Source: Candidatus Muiribacterium halophilum
GTDB taxonomy: Bacteria > Muiribacteriota > Muiribacteriia > Muiribacteriales > Muiribacteriaceae
Direction: 5' to 3'
Length of the DNA stretch: 64,000 bases
Assembly (NCBI GenBank): GCA_023228995.1
Contig: JALOAD010000001.1
Location: 62,001 to 126,000 of the forward strand
A model generated the notes under the pieces. It made no database searches, was not told the origin of the DNA, and was given only the letters and a program-made list of their open reading frames with translations. The position numbers and the translations under genes were made by a program. Shown here in pieces: positions 15,201 through 22,933 of this stretch; the first letter of the stretch is position 1; every line of letters begins with the position of its first letter.

Positions 15201-15903
15201 TCGACTTCCAAGCTCCTTTTGTTTTTAATTTTTCAGTTATAATTTTAACTTTTTCTGCATTCATGTTATTCATTATCAATGCGGATTTTGATTCTTTCAT
15301 CATCATAATCAAATCAATTGCAAGATCAGTATCCATTTCATTAAAAGTCAATGCTGCTGCTTCAGAATCCATTTTTTCATATATGACTGCAATTTTTTTA
15401 AGCTTTTCAAGTTTTTCAAGATCATTAAGTTGTTCAGTTTTAATACCATCGCTTATATTTGTTTTTCTGTTTTCTAAATCATCGATTTTATTTTTAAGCT
15501 CATCTAATTTTTTATTAGTATCTTCCCATTCAATCTTTTTTTCTTCCATCTCTTTTTCAAGATCAATAAGTTCTTTCATTTTATTTTCAATATCTAATTC
15601 AGCTTTTTTTAACTCTTTTTGTTGAGAATTATACTGTTCACTCTGTTCTTCAATCCAATATTTTAATCTTTCTTCCTCGCTCAAATGCAAAACTCTAACT
15701 TTTTCAACATATTCGGCTATAATAGGAATACTTTTTATATTATCAGGAAGTTTTCTTCTAATATTTAAAGCACCAATATAATCCATAAGAATTATAAAAA
15801 TTCCTAAAACTCCTAAAAGAATAAAAAATAATACAACTGCCAATATTTTACTAAAAAAAGATGTCTTTTTTTTAACTACATTATCATCATTTTCTTTTGC
15901 CAT
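15193..15903 (-). CDS. MotE/FlbB/YlxF-like flagellar protein with MgtE N domain
   Basis: The 236-residue product has one membrane helix (about 18-42), a central coiled coil (about 85-160, repeated EEK/KKL heptads) and a C-terminal helical domain with IYEKMDSEAAALTFNEMD and KESKSALIMNNMNAEKV, the MgtE intracellular N-domain pattern. This build is that of MotE/FlbB/YlxF proteins, which sit around the MS ring or stator and connect it to other motor parts. It lies at the end of the fli gene run, as YlxF does after FliJ in Bacillus. Family call is good, exact name uncertain. Confidence 0.8.
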   Translation of the reverse strand: MAKENDDNVVKKKTSFFSKILAVVLFFILLGVLGIFIILMDYIGALNIRRKLPDNIKSIPIIAEYVEKVRVLHLSEEERLKYWIEEQSEQYNSQQKELKKAELDIENKMKELIDLEKEMEEKKIEWEDTNKKLDELKNKIDDLENRKTNISDGIKTEQLNDLEKLEKLKKIAVIYEKMDSEAAALTFNEMDTDLAIDLIMMMKESKSALIMNNMNAEKVKIITEKLKTKGAWKSND

Positions 15904-15917
15904 TAAAAACTACCTCA

Positions 15918-16235
15918 CTAAAAAAGCTTTTCAGAAATTGTCTTATAAAAATCAAGTGAATTTTTATTTTTAAGACTTTCCATACTACTTATTCCTGTAA
16001 CTTTTTTCAAAAATTCAGGAGCAAGTTTTTCAATATCTGCAACATTATCATCGCCAAGAATATTATTTATTTTTGCAAGTTCTTCGCCTAATTTGCTATT
16101 AATTTTATTATCGCCATTATCTATATTGTTTTGTAATTCTTTTTTAAATTTTAATGAAGAAACCTTATCCAGCTGTGAAACTTTGTCTTTTATTTCACTT
16201 ATTCTACTCTGAACTCTCAAAATATTATTAATCAT
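15918..16235 (-). CDS. Small protein in the flagellar operon, 105 aa
   Basis: The ATG at 16235 follows CGGAGGATAACT, a strong ribosome binding site; a longer frame to 16271 lacks one. The N-terminus MINNILRVQSRISEIKDKV is helical and resembles the starts of proteins found between fliJ and motE-type genes, some of which are peptidoglycan hydrolases or FliK-like, but no catalytic domain follows. The rest (KLGEELAKINNILGDDNVAD, KLAPEFLKKVTGI) is also helical. I do not recognise the family. Context suggests a flagellar or export-linked role. Confidence 0.65.
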   Translation of the reverse strand: MINNILRVQSRISEIKDKVSQLDKVSSLKFKKELQNNIDNGDNKINSKLGEELAKINNILGDDNVADIEKLAPEFLKKVTGISSMESLKNKNSLDFYKTISEKLF

Positions 16236-16273
16236 AGTTATCCTCCGTTTAAAAAGCTGCGAAATTGCCAATC

Positions 16274-16294
16274 AAAATGTTCAATGAACATTTT
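16274..16294. repeat. 21-bp perfect palindrome, second copy
   Basis: Same arms as at 11717-11737 around a central A. It lies upstream of the small flagellar gene (start 16235) and downstream of fliJ, so an operator or RNA stem role is possible. Confidence 0.85.
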
Positions 16295-16343
16295 TTAGCG
16301 AATTAGCGAAATGGATTTAGTACTTTCCTATTTCACTTTGCCC

Positions 16344-16390
16344 TATACCGCTCTCATACGCTTGACATACTCACATACCGTTTTTATACT
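16344..16390. repeat. TATACGCTTCACATACCG repeat family, block 2
   Basis: Reads TATACCGCTCTCATACGCTT then GACATACTCACATACCGTTT. It interrupts the fli operon between fliJ and the small gene at 15918. Before it lies the GCGAATTAGCGAAATGGATTT word of the loose GCGAAATAG family. Confidence 0.75.
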
Positions 16391-16429
16391 TCCCTGGCTT
16401 CACCATTTCACCATTTCGCTTGCTTCTAC

Positions 16430-16861
16430 CTATCTTTTAAACCTCTGTGTTCCAAGTTCGTCCATAAACTTACTAAGTTGTTTTTCCTCTTCTTTAAAAA
16501 AAGCAATTTTATGTTTTTCTTTAAGCTTTTCAAGTATTTTTTTATTCTTTCTAATTTCAACAACAACATCATTTTGTTTTATTTCTTTTTGCTTAAGTTC
16601 TTCAATTTTATTTTCAATATTAACAATATTATTTTCAAGTTCACGATTTTTCAATGAATAATATCTTAAATCCTCAACATTGAAAAACTCAAGTTCATTA
16701 ACTTTTTTTCTTAAATCCTCAACATCATGTTTTAACTTATTTTTATTTTGAGTTTCCTTTTCAATATTACTTCTAATTCTTGAAAGCAATGCAAATTCTC
16801 TTTTTTCTTCAATTTCTTTAAGATTAAGAAGCCTTTCATATTTATATTTAAACCTTTTCAT
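16430..16861 (-). CDS. fliJ: Flagellar export chaperone FliJ
   Basis: FliJ is the coiled-coil stalk that sits in the FliI ATPase ring and links it to the export gate. The 143-residue product is almost wholly helical coiled coil, with the FliJ opening FKYKYERLLNLKEIEEKREF, and a conserved tail ending DELGTQRFKR. Length and position directly after fliI (13 bases) are those of FliJ. Sequence similarity in this family is low, so context adds much of the weight. Confidence 0.9.
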   Translation of the reverse strand: MKRFKYKYERLLNLKEIEEKREFALLSRIRSNIEKETQNKNKLKHDVEDLRKKVNELEFFNVEDLRYYSLKNRELENNIVNIENKIEELKQKEIKQNDVVVEIRKNKKILEKLKEKHKIAFFKEEEKQLSKFMDELGTQRFKR

Positions 16862-16874
16862 TCTTTACCCATTT

Positions 16875-18182
16875 TTATGTTTTAAAAATATCCAAAAGCA
16901 TTTCAACAGTTTCATCAAAAGAAAATTTCTCATAAACACCTTGTTTAAGGAAATTTTTAATTTCATCAATTTTTTTAATAGAAAAATCAATATGCGGATT
17001 TGAACCTTTAACATAACCACCAATATTTATAAGATCTTCTGCCTCTTTATAAGTAGAATACACACTTCTCAACCTGTTTGCAGACATAAGATGCTTTTCT
17101 GAACATACTTCAGGCATAAGTCTTGAAACTGATTCAAGAATATCAATAGCTGGATAATGATTCTGCATTACAAGCTCTCTTCTTAAAACAACATGACCAT
17201 CAAGAATACCTCTAACTGCATCAGCAACAGGTTCATCCATATCACTTCCTTCAACAAGAACTGTATAAATACCTGTAATACTACCTTTTTCTGAAGTTCC
17301 AGATCTTTCTAAAAGTTTTGGTAAAACAGAAAAAACTGATGGAGTATAACCTCTAGTCGCTGGAGGTTCACCAATTGTCAACCCTACCTCTCTCTGAGCC
17401 ATAGCAAATCTTGTAACAGAATCCATCATTAAAATCACTTTTTTACCCTGATCTCTAAAGTATTCAGCAATAGATGTTGCAACATAAGCTCCTTTAAGAC
17501 GAATAAGTGCGGGAGTATCTGAAGTTGCAACAACTACAACAGATTTTTTAAGACCTTCTTCGCCAAGATCTCTTTCAATAAATTCCCTAACTTCTCTTCC
17601 ACGCTCTCCAACAAGTGCAAAAACGTTAATATCAGCTTCTGTATTTCTAGCTATCATGCCTAAAAGAGTTGATTTTCCAACACCTGAACCTGCAAATATA
17701 CCTATTCTCTGACCACTTCCAACTGTAAGTACTCCATCCAAAGATTTAACACCAAGTTCAAGTTTATCTTTAATCCTTGACCTTAAAAGAGGATTTGGCG
17801 GTTCATTATAAACTGAATAATACTTTTCAAATTTAACAGGTCCTTTACCATCCATAGGTCTTCCCATTCCATCAAGAACTCTACCAAGAAGTGCTTTGCC
17901 AACACCTACTCTTAAAGTATGTCCAGTTGCTCTAACTTCACAACCTGGAGCAATATCATGAACTTCCGAAAACGGCATTAAAAGGACTTTATTATCTTTA
18001 AAACCAACAATTTCAGAATAAATAGGTTCTTTTGAACCTCTTGGATAAATGTAACAGAGTTCGCCAATTCTTGCAGATGGCCCTAAAGATTCAATTAACA
18101 GACCAATTACATGCGTTACTTTACCATTAACTTTTAGAGTATCTATATTTTTTATTTTACTTTCAAGATAATCAAAATCCAT
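16875..18182 (-). CDS. fliI: Flagellum-specific ATP synthase FliI
   Basis: FliI is the type III export ATPase that helps unfold and feed flagellar proteins. Walker A is GIFAGSGVGKST near residue 168, Walker B is VILMMDSVTRFAMAQREV with the catalytic Glu region GERGREVREFIE upstream. The family box GEPPATRGYTPSVFSVLP is intact. Length of 435 residues is normal. It overlaps fliH by one base (TAATG), so translation is probably coupled. Confidence 0.99.
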   Translation of the reverse strand: MDFDYLESKIKNIDTLKVNGKVTHVIGLLIESLGPSARIGELCYIYPRGSKEPIYSEIVGFKDNKVLLMPFSEVHDIAPGCEVRATGHTLRVGVGKALLGRVLDGMGRPMDGKGPVKFEKYYSVYNEPPNPLLRSRIKDKLELGVKSLDGVLTVGSGQRIGIFAGSGVGKSTLLGMIARNTEADINVFALVGERGREVREFIERDLGEEGLKKSVVVVATSDTPALIRLKGAYVATSIAEYFRDQGKKVILMMDSVTRFAMAQREVGLTIGEPPATRGYTPSVFSVLPKLLERSGTSEKGSITGIYTVLVEGSDMDEPVADAVRGILDGHVVLRRELVMQNHYPAIDILESVSRLMPEVCSEKHLMSANRLRSVYSTYKEAEDLINIGGYVKGSNPHIDFSIKKIDEIKNFLKQGVYEKFSFDETVEMLLDIFKT

Positions 18183-19012
18183 TAAAGACCTTCTTCAAGA
18201 ATTTGTCTTTCAAGTTCTTCAAACTGTGAATCTATTACTGCATCAATAAAGCCGTAATCTGTTTCAATAATACAATCACCTGGTTTAAGATAATTTTCTT
18301 CAATTATATTAAAATTTTTCAAACCTCTAATTGTATTAAAAAACTCTTCTTTTTTTAACTCAATAATATTCAAATCTTTTTTATTTATATGAACTGTTAC
18401 ATTTGCCTTATCAGTTAATCTAGCCAAAGCTGCTTGAATATTATTCAAAACAATCTCTTTATTTATAAGTAACTCTGAATTAACAACTTTTTTAGCTATA
18501 AGAAAAACAATTTTTAGAATTTCTTTATCTGAATTAACAAGAATTTCTTGTTTTTTTTCAATTACACTATTGGCAATTCTTTCAGCTTCCTGAAGAACAG
18601 TTGTATATTGTTCTCTTGAAGATTTAAGACCTTCTTGTTCACCATCATTAACACCTTTTTCAAAACCATCATCATAAGCTTTAGAATATTTTTCTTCTGA
18701 ATTTTCTTTTATTTCGATCTGAGCATTTTTTTTTAAATTTTCACATTCAATTTTCACATCTTCAATCTCTTTATATATTTTATCTTTTTCAATTTCAGCT
18801 TGTTTTAAAATAGAATCTGCTTTTTTTTGGGCATTTGAAATAATATCTTGTGATTGACTTTTTAAATTATTAATTTCATTGACAATATTTTGTTTTTCAT
18901 CAATAAGTCTTTCATACTCGACTTTTTCAGGATCAATTATTGGTTTTTTTATAACACCAGACTCACCAATTATTATTTTATTATTTATGTTTTTTAATTT
19001 AAATACAGTCAA
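18182..19012 (-). CDS. fliH: Flagellar assembly protein FliH
   Basis: FliH binds FliI and controls its ATPase in the export apparatus. The 276-residue product has a long charged coiled coil (about 35-145), the GFEKGVNDGEQEGLKSSREQ region that recalls the glycine-repeat helix of FliH, and a C-terminal domain (ILKIVFLIAKKVVNSELLIN, NVTVHINKKDL, GDCIIETDYGFIDAVIDSQF) with the FliH/V-ATPase E-subunit pattern. It is placed between fliG and fliI as usual, but separated from fliG by 229 bases of repeats. Confidence 0.95.
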   Translation of the reverse strand: MTVFKLKNINNKIIIGESGVIKKPIIDPEKVEYERLIDEKQNIVNEINNLKSQSQDIISNAQKKADSILKQAEIEKDKIYKEIEDVKIECENLKKNAQIEIKENSEEKYSKAYDDGFEKGVNDGEQEGLKSSREQYTTVLQEAERIANSVIEKKQEILVNSDKEILKIVFLIAKKVVNSELLINKEIVLNNIQAALARLTDKANVTVHINKKDLNIIELKKEEFFNTIRGLKNFNIIEENYLKPGDCIIETDYGFIDAVIDSQFEELERQILEEGL

Positions 19013-19241
19013 AAGTAACTCCTATTTAAAACAGATCCCGGCTCAGAATAATACCGGGATGACAGCTTAAGTGAATGTGACTGCAAGGTGACATAGTGAC
19101 TTTGTTTTTTGTCACTAATGTCATAAAATGACATTTCACGCTCTATCCGTCACGGCTTTACTGCTTTTACTTTTCCGATACCCCGTGTCCCGAACCCCGG
19201 TCTTTTCCTATTTCACGCTCTATCCGTCATGCCTTTTTATT
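19013..19241. repeat. Repeat-filled gap inside the fli operon
   Basis: Contains a hairpin repeat (19035-19063), a GTGACATAGTGAC/GTCACTAATGTCA near-inverted pair (19088-19130), and the word TTTCACGCTCTATCCGTCA twice (19133 and 19212). No gene-like frame. It separates fliG from fliH, which are normally adjacent, yet shows no clear terminator. Confidence 0.75.
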
Positions 19242-20261
19242 TTATACAACAATTTCTTCTTCGCCACCTCTTGATATTACAACTTCACCCTGTTCTTCAA
19301 GACTTCTAATTATATTAACAATTTTTTGCTGAGCTTCTTCAACATCTTTAACCCTAACAGGTCCCATAAATTCCATATCTTCTACAAGCATAGCAGATGC
19401 TCTTTTTGACATATTTTTACCGAATTTTTCCATAACTTCTTCCGTTGCCCCTTTAAGAGCAACTGATAGATCTTTTGTATCAATTTCTCTAAGAATTCGC
19501 TGAATTCCTCTATCATCAATATGAATAACATCTTCAAATACAAACATTCTCTTTTTAATTTCTTCAGCAAGTTCAGGATCTTGTATTTCAAGAGTTTCAA
19601 TAATACTTTTTTCAGTACCACGGTCAACTTTTGTCAATACTTCAACAATAGCATCAATACCGCCAACTGATGTATAATCCTCTGAAAGAACAGAAGAAAG
19701 TTTTTTCTCAAGAATTCTTTCCATTTCACGAACAACTTCAGGAGCTGTCGATTCCATTTTTGCAACCCTTCGAGCAACATCAGCCTGAATATCAGCCGGA
19801 AGCTGAGTTAATATAAATCCAGATTTTTCAGCCGGAAGAAATGAAAGTATAAGAGCAATTGCCTGAGGATGTTCGCCTTGAATAAAGTTTAAAAGCTGAC
19901 TAGGATCAAGAGTTCTAACAATATCAAAAGGTCTAACCTGAAATGTTGCTGTAAGTTTACCAAGTATTTCATTAGCTTTTTCCACTCCAAGAGCTTTTTC
20001 AAGGAGCTCTTTTGCATAACCAATACCACCCTGACTTATAAACTCAGACGCTTGAAGAAGCTGATTGAATTCATCAATCACTTTATCTCTAACTTCAGAA
20101 TCAACTCTCTGCATCTTAGCAATTTCAAGAGTAAGAAGTTCAATTTCTTCTTCAGAGAATTCTTTAAATATCTGTGATGATATTTCAGGTCCAAGAAATA
20201 TAAGCAAAATTGCAACTTTCTGCCTACCTGTTAAATCCATTTTTCCTTTACCTTTACTCAT
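19242..20261 (-). CDS. fliG: Flagellar motor switch protein FliG
   Basis: FliG is the rotor protein that couples stator torque to the C ring. The 339 residues contain the N-domain (LTGRQKVAILLIFLGPEISS), the middle domain with EHPQAIALILSFLPAEKSG, and the C-domain with the charged torque helix (FVFEDVIHIDDRGIQRILRE and KDLSVALKGATEEV). The EHPQ motif and charged residues are intact and length is typical. It is nine bases downstream of fliF. The ribosome binding site AAGGAGC overlaps the end of fliF. Confidence 0.99.
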   Translation of the reverse strand: MSKGKGKMDLTGRQKVAILLIFLGPEISSQIFKEFSEEEIELLTLEIAKMQRVDSEVRDKVIDEFNQLLQASEFISQGGIGYAKELLEKALGVEKANEILGKLTATFQVRPFDIVRTLDPSQLLNFIQGEHPQAIALILSFLPAEKSGFILTQLPADIQADVARRVAKMESTAPEVVREMERILEKKLSSVLSEDYTSVGGIDAIVEVLTKVDRGTEKSIIETLEIQDPELAEEIKKRMFVFEDVIHIDDRGIQRILREIDTKDLSVALKGATEEVMEKFGKNMSKRASAMLVEDMEFMGPVRVKDVEEAQQKIVNIIRSLEEQGEVVISRGGEEEIVV

Positions 20262-20270
20262 AATTGCTCC

Positions 20271-21830
20271 TTATTCTTCAAGCATCCAAGCTTTTAAAAG
20301 TTTTGATACATTTTCAGGATCCTGCTGAGCAATCCTTTTAATTCTATCATGCATTTCTTTCCTTTCCTGTTCTTCTATAGAAATAATTGGTTCAAATTCT
20401 TCTTCAATTTCAACAACCTGCTCGACTTCTTCTTCCTGAGCCATTCTTCTTCTCTTAGCAACCTGATAGTTTCTATACCATCTAACCGCAAGTATTGTCA
20501 TTATAATAAACACAATGCTAGCAATAGTTGCAAGAGTCATAATAAGCTTCATTCTTCTTTCTCTTTCAATCTCATCAAGCATTTTTTGATACCATTCTTT
20601 ATCAAAATGAATTTGAGTAAGACTAATAGTATCTCCACGATTATCATTAAATCCTACAGCATTTTTCACAGCTTCCTGAAGACCTGATTTTTCTTCAACT
20701 GTAAGTTTTCTATTATCATTGACAAGAACTGATATAGTAAGTCTTTTTAATGAACCTGGAGTTTTTATGAGATTTTTTTGTTCAGAATTTATTTCATAAT
20801 TAGATATTAACTTATCTCTTGTATATTTTGAACTATCTCCTTCAATTGCTTTATAACCCGGTATATTTGAATCAGTACCTGGAACTCCACCTGGGAATTT
20901 GCCAGTACCTTCATATTTTTCTGCTTCTTTTTCTTCTGATCTTTTAATACCAGTATCTTCTCCTGGAATTGGAGGTGAAAAATTCTTAATTGTAGTTTCA
21001 ATTTTATCAAAATCAAATTCAACTGATATTTTTACATCAGAATTATCAGGACCAAGAACTTTATCCAGCATTTGCCTTGATTTTTTAGCTAAATCTTTTT
21101 CAAATTCCTTTTGTATCTGAATAATTGTCATTGTTTTTGAAGCATCATCTTTTTGATAATCAACCTGATCTGAAAGGATTTTACCGCTTGAATCAACAAC
21201 TTTAACATTTTCAGGAAACATTCCTTCAATACTAAATGCAACAAGATTCTGTATTGCTCTAATGTTTTCTACTGTAATATCTTCAAAAGGTCTTAATTTA
21301 AGCATTACAGCAGCTGTTGGATCGACTTCATCTTCTTTAAAAAGTTTTTCAGCTGGAATATTTACATGAACTCTTGCATTTACAATCTGATCTATTCTGC
21401 CAATTGTATATTCAAGCTCACCTTGAATACCTCGAACATAATCTATTTTTTCTCTCTGCTTTGTTTGACCTAAAACAGATGTATTTTTGAAAAGACTTTC
21501 CCATGTAACATTTTTTTCAGGCAAAGTATCTGAACCTGCAAGCTCAAGCATTATCTCACTTCTATGTTTAGTAAGAACCAATATATTATTTCCGCCAGCT
21601 TCAAGTTGATAATCATAAGCTTTGTTTTTTAATTCATTTACTATTTTGGATGATTCTTTTGGAGAAAGTCCTGCAAAAAGAACTGACCATTCTTGCTTAC
21701 CACCCCAGAACATCAAGAATAACAATGTAATTGCACTTGCACCTATAATTCCATAGAGAAGAATCTGTTGTTCTTTTCTTAAATTTGAGAAATTAACTTT
21801 TATTTTTTCAATTATTGCTTTAAAATCCAT
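20271..21830 (-). CDS. fliF: Flagellar M-ring protein FliF
   Basis: FliF forms the MS ring in the cytoplasmic membrane. The 519 residues have a first membrane helix (about 23-43), the ring-building YscJ/FliF domain (VLFAGLSPKESSKIVNELK, LAGSDTLPEKNVTWESLFKN, RVHVNIPAEKLFKEDEVDPT), a second helix near 440-460, and an acidic C-terminal tail (EEEFEPIISIEEQERKEMHD) that binds FliG. All parts are present at normal length. The order fliE-fliF-fliG is standard. Confidence 0.99.
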   Translation of the reverse strand: MDFKAIIEKIKVNFSNLRKEQQILLYGIIGASAITLLFLMFWGGKQEWSVLFAGLSPKESSKIVNELKNKAYDYQLEAGGNNILVLTKHRSEIMLELAGSDTLPEKNVTWESLFKNTSVLGQTKQREKIDYVRGIQGELEYTIGRIDQIVNARVHVNIPAEKLFKEDEVDPTAAVMLKLRPFEDITVENIRAIQNLVAFSIEGMFPENVKVVDSSGKILSDQVDYQKDDASKTMTIIQIQKEFEKDLAKKSRQMLDKVLGPDNSDVKISVEFDFDKIETTIKNFSPPIPGEDTGIKRSEEKEAEKYEGTGKFPGGVPGTDSNIPGYKAIEGDSSKYTRDKLISNYEINSEQKNLIKTPGSLKRLTISVLVNDNRKLTVEEKSGLQEAVKNAVGFNDNRGDTISLTQIHFDKEWYQKMLDEIERERRMKLIMTLATIASIVFIIMTILAVRWYRNYQVAKRRRMAQEEEVEQVVEIEEEFEPIISIEEQERKEMHDRIKRIAQQDPENVSKLLKAWMLEE

Positions 21831-21887
21831 TACTTACCCCACTCATCCAATTTTATTTCTATTATTTTAAAGAGAGATCATATTAGA

Positions 21888-22199
21888 TTAAATTTGCATT
21901 CTTTGAACTTCTTGAAAAGCAGTCATTATTTTGTTTTTTACTTCAAGAGTGAATTTGAAAGCTATTTTTGCTTTTTCTGCAGCAACCATAACCTGATGAA
22001 TATCCTCAACATCTCCAGCAACCATTTTTTGAGTCATATCTGCACTTTGTTTTTGAAGATTTATAGTTTTATTGACATTGTCCTGAAAAAGAGTTTTAAA
22101 ATCCTGCATCATATCTCTGTTATGAACTTTAGATACTGGTTTACTCTTAGTATTAACACCTTGAGAAGTTAAAAAATTTGGATTAATAACATTATTCAT
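21888..22199 (-). CDS. fliE: Flagellar hook-basal body protein FliE
   Basis: FliE joins the MS ring to the rod. The C-terminal half is diagnostic: VMVAAEKAKIAFKFTLEVKN followed by KIMTAFQEVQRMQI at the end. From the Met at 22199 (GGGGG about nine bases upstream) it is 103 residues, the usual size; a start at 22214 adds five residues. It is the first gene of the fliE-F-G run and lies about 90 bases from a strong promoter. Confidence 0.96.
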   Translation of the reverse strand: MNNVINPNFLTSQGVNTKSKPVSKVHNRDMMQDFKTLFQDNVNKTINLQKQSADMTQKMVAGDVEDIHQVMVAAEKAKIAFKFTLEVKNKIMTAFQEVQRMQI

Positions 22200-22298
22200 T
22201 TGAAAAGCCCCCATCCATTATATTTTTTTTGAGGACCCGATACGCATTATTATTTTTTTTAAATTTGTTGACCGCTTTATTGTTTTTATATTAAACCG

Positions 22299-22327
22299 AT
22301 TATAATAAAAACTATTCAATGTTTCAA
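22299..22327 (-). promoter_or_regulatory. Housekeeping-type promoter of the fliE operon
   Basis: Minus strand: TTGAAA (22327-22322), 17-bp spacer, TATAAT (22304-22299). The expected transcription start is near 22292, leaving a leader of about 90 bases to fliE. A sigma-70 type promoter rather than a sigma-28 or sigma-54 one suggests that this basal-body operon is transcribed without a flagellar sigma factor. Confidence 0.7.
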
Positions 22328-22444
22328 AAAAATCTTTTTTACCGTTCACCAGCTGTTTTAATCGCTTAAATCGCCTTATTTAATCTTCGCTCAATTCTTT
22401 AGGCAAGAGGTTCGACATATTTACAAAAAAATTAATTTTTTTGT

Positions 22445-22472
22445 AAAAAAAAAGCCTGCATAAAAAGCAGAC
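22445..22472 (-). terminator. Intrinsic terminator of the 119-aa gene
   Basis: Minus strand: GUCUGC, loop UUUUUAU, GCAGGC, with one G-U pair, then nine Ts. It starts 27 bases after the stop of the gene at 22499-22858. Confidence 0.85.
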
Positions 22473-22498
22473 TTTTAATTATTATATTATTTTTTTTA

Positions 22499-22858
22499 TT
22501 ATTCAATACTATAACCGATACCATTGTAATTTACTTCAGCTTTATTAACTTCTACCTTCATCTGACCATTTTTTACAAGTTCAAGATGATTCCACCAGTA
22601 AAAGTGAGGTCTTTCCTTATAAGAAGGAAGATCGCCGAAATCACAAGCATTTTGAGCACAAAAAGTATTGAATTTTGTAACATGAGCATTAGTAGTATTA
22701 GAGTCTTTTAATCTGTCTCTTAATCTAAGAAGTAATTTCCATCTTTTACCATCTTTCAAAAATTCTTCTGGATTTAAAAGCAAATCATCCACCATACCCT
22801 TAAAGTTTTTGTTAGCCTCGATAAGACTATCAAATGTAACTTCTTCAACATTCATCAT
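22499..22858 (-). CDS. Hypothetical protein, 119 aa
   Basis: Start at 22858 (a second Met follows at once) has TGGAGGGG upstream. The product is mainly helical in its first 70 residues (VDDLLLNPEEFLKDGKRWKL, RDRLKDSNTTNAHVTKFNTF), with two Cys, and ends in a strand pattern (QMKVEVNKAEVNYNGIGYSI). The aromatic centre SYKERPHFYWWNHLEL is striking. No membrane segment and no family recognised. It is a single-gene unit between metG and the flagellar promoter with its own terminator, so it is probably well expressed. Confidence 0.85.
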   Translation of the reverse strand: MMNVEEVTFDSLIEANKNFKGMVDDLLLNPEEFLKDGKRWKLLLRLRDRLKDSNTTNAHVTKFNTFCAQNACDFGDLPSYKERPHFYWWNHLELVKNGQMKVEVNKAEVNYNGIGYSIE

Positions 22859-22933
22859 TTGGATTCCCCTCCAGAGTTTTTATCCATGGAGTTAATTATA
22901 ACCTATGCTTATTATTTAATCAATACTTTTTTT

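Noticed and set aside
16430-16861. fliJ-region coiled coil as a possible SMC or phage protein
   Set aside because: Length, the FliJ-type start and end motifs and the position after fliI make FliJ much more likely.
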